This document shows, piece by piece, positions 60,621 to 64,000 of a stretch of 64,000 bases of DNA. The DNA is from CALCEB01 sp035531475 (lineage in GTDB: Bacteria; Acidobacteriota; Terriglobia; UBA7540). Each line of letters begins with the position of its first letter. The stretch's first letter is position 1. The notes below the pieces were generated by a model, which did no database searches, was not told the DNA's origin, and was given only the letters and a program-made list of their open reading frames with translations. A program made the position numbers and the translations under genes. The stretch covers positions 1-64,000 of the forward strand of contig DATKST010000177.1 of the NCBI GenBank assembly GCA_035531475.1, in the 5' to 3' direction.

Positions 60621-61574
60621 GTGGGCTCGAGGCGTCGGAAGATCTGGACCGATCATCACCGCCAATGGCTTGGCTATCTAACCGGTTTATTGCAGCACGT
60701 CCAAAGCGGCCGCAAGATTCCTCTGGGTCCATCCGAACCTTCGCCCCAACTCGCCACCAAAATTCCAGCGGTTTTGAAGCCCCTGCGGATCGCCTACTGC
60801 GCTCCCCATCCTGATGACGAATCGCTGAGCGGGGCGCTGGCTTTGCGCCTGCAGTTGGAAACGGGCGCCCGCGTCACGGTGGTGGCCATTACCTTGGGGC
60901 GGGATGAAGGCCAGCGGCAGCGCCGTTTGCGGGAATTGGAATCGGCGTGCAGCGCGCTGGGATTCGACCTGGTGGTTCCCAATGCGCCGCACAGCATGGA
61001 AGAGGTAACCTTGCCATCGCGCCAGAATCGCCGCGCCCTCTGGCTCCGCCATCGCAAAATGCTGCAAATGGCTTTCGAGGAAATCCATCCGGACTTGGTC
61101 TTTGCTCCGCACCACGATGACTTCAACAGCACGCATATCGGCACTCACTATCTGGTGGTTGATGCTCTCCGCCAATACCTGGCGCAGAAAAAGCAACACG
61201 CGGTCATGCTGGCTGAAACGGAAATTTGGCATCAAATGAATGGACCGAATCTGATGGTGGGCATTGCCCCGGAAACGGTCGCCATTCAGCTTGTCGCGGC
61301 CTGTGAACACGCCGGTGAGATGTTACGCAATCCCTACCACATCCTCCACGCCTGCCGGTTGATGGATAACGTGCGCCGCGGTTCGGAAGTGGTGGGCGGC
61401 CAGGGCGCTGCTGCTCAGCCGTTTTCCTTTGCTGAGCTTTACCGCATCAGCTTCGTGGCCGGGAATAAAGTGGTGGCGGCAAAGCCCGGCGGCCAGATGG
61501 TGGGACCGGAAGACCCTCTGGATTTTGCCTTGCTGAAGAAATGGTTCTGGCCGGGCAGCGGCAAAGTGCAGTAA
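60621..61574 (+). CDS. PIG-L-family zinc deacetylase
   Basis: A 317-residue LmbE-like hydrolase. The zinc motif is APHPDDESLSGALAL (about residue 63) with a later HHDDFNSTHIGTH (second histidine pair). Members deacetylate GlcNAc-type sugars in glycolipid or mycothiol-like pathways; the substrate is unknown. A GTG at 60621 is preferred because gggagg lies six bases upstream; a TTG at 60600 is an alternative. The insertion region before APHPDD is long (about 60 residues), and the chain ends with a hydrophilic KKWFWPGSGKVQ. Confidence 0.85.
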   Translation: MGSRRRKIWTDHHRQWLGYLTGLLQHVQSGRKIPLGPSEPSPQLATKIPAVLKPLRIAYCAPHPDDESLSGALALRLQLETGARVTVVAITLGRDEGQRQRRLRELESACSALGFDLVVPNAPHSMEEVTLPSRQNRRALWLRHRKMLQMAFEEIHPDLVFAPHHDDFNSTHIGTHYLVVDALRQYLAQKKQHAVMLAETEIWHQMNGPNLMVGIAPETVAIQLVAACEHAGEMLRNPYHILHACRLMDNVRRGSEVVGGQGAAAQPFSFAELYRISFVAGNKVVAAKPGGQMVGPEDPLDFALLKKWFWPGSGKVQ

Positions 61575-61687
61575 GGCGAGGCCTCCGGCCAATTTGTAAA
61601 TCCGCTTGTCCCTTTCCACTGCCGCGGCGGGCTGATAGACTAACATTTCTTTCCGGCTGAAAGACATCAGCCGCTGTGAGGCTACCG

Positions 61688-62272
61688 ATGAATACTTCCA
61701 AGCAATCGAATGGGGTCCAAAAGCTCCGCCGCGGCGCGCCGCGAGCGTTGATCGTTCTATCTCTTGCGATGGTGGGTCTGGGCTGGGCCGCGCTGCCCTC
61801 GGGAGTTGTGCGGGCACAGGTGAGCTTCCAAAGAATCACCGGTAAGACTTTTGACGGCGCCGTGCCGCGAGAGTTTGTTCTTGAGACCTTTGCCATACCG
61901 GTTGAAAAACGCAACGCCGCATTGATCAAGACTCCGCAGGGATCGCGCCTGCTCTTCGCGCTGCTCGACACCAGCGGCTACTCCTCGCAGGTGCAGCAGA
62001 AGTATATTGGCATGATCATTGCCGAGGGCAAGGTCAGAATCTGCGGCCATTGGCTCGGCACCGGAAGTTATGGGTTCGGACTCACCAAGCCGGTTCCGGC
62101 TGGACCGGGGCCGGCGGAGTTCAAGTTCTACGATCAGGCGGGAATTCAATTGGCGAGTTGTCCGGCGGCAAGAGACGAGAAGTTGCAGCAGCCACGGCCG
62201 CTTCAGGTACAGTGGAACGGACAGACTGAGGCCCGGCTTTACGTGGGCCGTTATTGGGCGGCGTTTCGGTGA
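61688..62272 (+). CDS. Exported protein of unknown function
   Basis: A 194-residue protein with a signal peptide (RALIVLSLAMVGLGWAALPSGVVRAQ) and a compact soluble domain: QRITGKTFDGAVPREFVLETFAI, SRLLFALLDTSGYSSQVQQKYIG, and GIQLASCPA. Only one or two cysteines occur. No family was recognised. The ATG has gaggctaccg before it; a GTG at 61676 would also fit. Confidence 0.7.
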   Translation: MNTSKQSNGVQKLRRGAPRALIVLSLAMVGLGWAALPSGVVRAQVSFQRITGKTFDGAVPREFVLETFAIPVEKRNAALIKTPQGSRLLFALLDTSGYSSQVQQKYIGMIIAEGKVRICGHWLGTGSYGFGLTKPVPAGPGPAEFKFYDQAGIQLASCPAARDEKLQQPRPLQVQWNGQTEARLYVGRYWAAFR

Positions 62273-62282
62273 GGAATTGGAC

Positions 62283-63278
62283 GTGAGGCAAGACCGAATA
62301 AGGTGGATTACATTTCGATTAGTTCACGCCGCGGCGGCGCGGCCGTTGGCTCTTGGCATCCTTATCTTGTTAACAGGCTCTGCCGGATTGCGCGCCCGGC
62401 AGAACGGCTCTTCTTTTCTAGTGATCGCCGGCACCGCCACGGACGTCACGCCGAAATCGGTGACGGTGATGGGGCCGGACCTGAAGCCAGTCACCATTTC
62501 AACCCAAGAGGATTTTACTCAGAATGTTGCCGCGGGCTCCAAGGTCACCGCATGGTATTACGCGCAGGGAGACGGTTACGCGCTGCGTTGGCTTTCCTAT
62601 TCGTTGGAAAATGATTTTGTATCGCCAGCCAGAATCCTATCCCAAGTAAAATCCGTGGTGCTGTTGCCTGACTCAAAGATGCAGGGCGCTGACGGCTTGA
62701 CGGATATCATTGCCGGGTTTATGAAGGACAACCTGGGCTGGCGCGTGGCTCCGAAGATGTGGGCCGCTTACATCCGAAAGCAGATGCTGAAGAAGACGTC
62801 CACCCTTGATGCATTTAATTCAAAGTCCGGCAAGTTTGACATGAAGCGTTACCTTCAAAGCCAGGACAACTTGATTCCCACGCTGGCACGCCGCGCCCGC
62901 GTCAATGCCGTTCTGGAAATTCAGATTGAGAAAGTCGATGCTCCGGTTTCCCGTAAGGTCGCGGTGTGGGATGGCGTTCAGGATCCGCTGAGCGGGAAGA
63001 CCATGAGGACGATCAGCAAGATTAACCTGGTTTCCGGGACGGAGGGCAAGGTGCCGGCGGCGACCGTGGTCCTGAAACTATGGAGCCCACAACAACAACT
63101 GCTTTGGAGCAACCGCCGCGGATTTGCTGCCCTGGAACGCTACGAGGGGTTGCAAAACAAGTTGGTAAGCTGGCCGTTGGCAGACTCGCTGGTGGATTCC
63201 CAGAGCATCGACCGCTGGCTGAAGATGGTCTTCGCGTCATTCGTCAAGGTTGCGCCGCCGCCCAGGAATTTCGATTAG
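62283..63278 (+). CDS. Exported protein of unknown function
   Basis: A 331-residue protein starting with GTG, with gagga nine bases upstream, 10 bases after the previous gene. It has a signal peptide (PLALGILILLTGSAGLRA). The body reads VIAGTATDVTPKSVTVMGPDLKPVTIST, then SYSLENDFVSPARILSQVKSVVLLPDSK, DIIAGFMKDNLGWRVAPKMW and ARRARVNAVLEIQIEKVDAP. The mixed strand/helix pattern is that of a periplasmic or outer-membrane lipoprotein-like module; no family was recognised. Co-transcription with the previous exported protein is likely. Confidence 0.75.
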   Translation: MRQDRIRWITFRLVHAAAARPLALGILILLTGSAGLRARQNGSSFLVIAGTATDVTPKSVTVMGPDLKPVTISTQEDFTQNVAAGSKVTAWYYAQGDGYALRWLSYSLENDFVSPARILSQVKSVVLLPDSKMQGADGLTDIIAGFMKDNLGWRVAPKMWAAYIRKQMLKKTSTLDAFNSKSGKFDMKRYLQSQDNLIPTLARRARVNAVLEIQIEKVDAPVSRKVAVWDGVQDPLSGKTMRTISKINLVSGTEGKVPAATVVLKLWSPQQQLLWSNRRGFAALERYEGLQNKLVSWPLADSLVDSQSIDRWLKMVFASFVKVAPPPRNFD

Positions 63279-63332
63279 AGCGGTTATTGGCCTGGTACAG
63301 AGTGAGGGTGGGCAGGGTGGGGCCGCAGCCGT

Positions 63333-64000
63333 TCAGCGCTCCAGGAGGAGCTTGGCAATGGTTTGCAATTGCATGAAAGACGTGCCCTCGTAAATCTTGC
63401 CGATCTTCGAATCCCGCAAATATTTTTCCACCGGGTAATCGCGGGTGAAGCCGACACCGCCTAGGACTTCGATGGATTCGGAAGCGACGCGCTCCGCCAC
63501 CTGGGAGCAGAAGTACTTGGCCATGGCCGCTTCCTTGACGAAAGGCTGGCCGGCATCTTTCAGCCGGGCGGCATTGTAGGTCATCAGTCTTGCGGCTTCC
63601 ACATCGGTGGCCAGGCGGGCGAGCTGAAACTGGATGCCCTGGAATTCAGCAATGGTTTTTCCAAATTGTTTTCGCTCTTTGGCGTAACGCACCGCATATT
63701 CGAGCGCGCCCTGTGCGATTCCAATCATCTGCGCGCCGATGCCGATCCGGCCCTCGTTCAGAGTTTCGATGGCCACCTTGTAACCCCGGCCCACTTCGCC
63801 CAGTACATTCGATTTGGGAATCCGGCATCCATCCAGGATCAGCTCGCAGGTCGAGGAAGCGCGGATGCCCAGCTTGTCTTCCTTTTTTCCGACGGCAAAG
63901 CCCGGAACATTCCGCTCAATAATGAAGGCCGTAATGCCGCGATAGCCCTGCTCGCGGTTGACCGTGGCAAAGACGATAAAGAGGCCCGCTTCTTTGGCGT
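63333..64000 (-). CDS. Acyl-CoA dehydrogenase, partial (5' end outside window)
   Basis: The C-terminal 220 or so residues of an FAD-dependent acyl-CoA dehydrogenase. Visible blocks are FIVFATVNREQGYRGITAFIIERN, GIRASSTCELILDG, GRIGIGAQMIGIAQGALEYA, RKQFGKTIAEFQGIQF and the C-terminal GVGFTRDYPVEKYLRDSKIGKIYEGTSFMQLQTIAK with the catalytic glutamate in YEGTS. It most resembles short-chain (butyryl-CoA-type) enzymes. The start and N-terminal domain lie beyond 64000. Confidence 0.95.
   Translation of the reverse strand, partial: AKEAGLFIVFATVNREQGYRGITAFIIERNVPGFAVGKKEDKLGIRASSTCELILDGCRIPKSNVLGEVGRGYKVAIETLNEGRIGIGAQMIGIAQGALEYAVRYAKERKQFGKTIAEFQGIQFQLARLATDVEAARLMTYNAARLKDAGQPFVKEAAMAKYFCSQVAERVASESIEVLGGVGFTRDYPVEKYLRDSKIGKIYEGTSFMQLQTIAKLLLER

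Overview
The window reads as a chromosomal segment of an Acidobacteriota-like soil bacterium. This is inferred from moderate-to-high GC, a PEP-CTERM surface protein, secreted IPT/Ig-like glycine-rich-lipobox proteins of the kind common in that phylum, a Tat-exported Gfo/Idh oxidoreductase, thyX instead of thyA, and many dispersed palindromic repeats. No rRNA gene is present to confirm this. No CRISPR array or complete transposase gene was seen.

Layout. 0.3-8.8 kb: the preQ0/preQ1 operon queF-queC-queE, a tRNA-Leu(CAA) that overlaps the 3' end of hemL, a geranylgeranyl-reductase-like flavoprotein, a PEP-CTERM protein, an exported protein of unknown function, aroK and a DksA/TraR-like zinc protein. 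8.8-10.7 kb: repeat-rich DNA with a translationally coupled pair of tiny membrane ORFs. 10.7-16.1 kb: a Tat-dependent oxidoreductase, a vapBC-type toxin-antitoxin pair fused to remnants of an older nucleotidyltransferase module, tsaD, galU and an FmdB-like zinc ribbon gene. 16.2-41.7 kb: a 25-kb, same-strand translation super-cluster (rplM-rpsI, rpsB-tsf-pyrH-frr, rpsL-rpsG-fusA-orf68-tuf, the S10, spc and alpha operons, ending rpoA-rplQ). 42.3-44.5 kb: small envelope genes (BamE-like, TM2, DUF2752, SHOCT). 44.7-49.4 kb: secreted Ig/IPT proteins, several broken. 49.5-56.2 kb: a minus-strand cassette of signal-less, extracellular-looking proteins (trypsin-like protease, 704-aa beta-rich protein, kelch/DUF1929 protein, DUF1360 membrane protein, small MCCGQK protein, truncated subtilisin) behind one good promoter. 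56.8-64 kb: vanZ-like, guaB, rpmE, thyX, a PIG-L deacetylase, two exported unknowns and the C-terminal part of an acyl-CoA dehydrogenase running off the right edge.

The clearest mobile DNA is a 162-174-bp MITE with inverted ends and perfect 10-bp target duplications at two loci, plus a truncated third copy. The most interesting possible undescribed system is the 49.1-56.2 kb cassette. The remaining coding regions are mostly well-known housekeeping genes, several with unusual features: TTG starts, long tails on ribosomal proteins, and a gene inserted between fusA and tuf.
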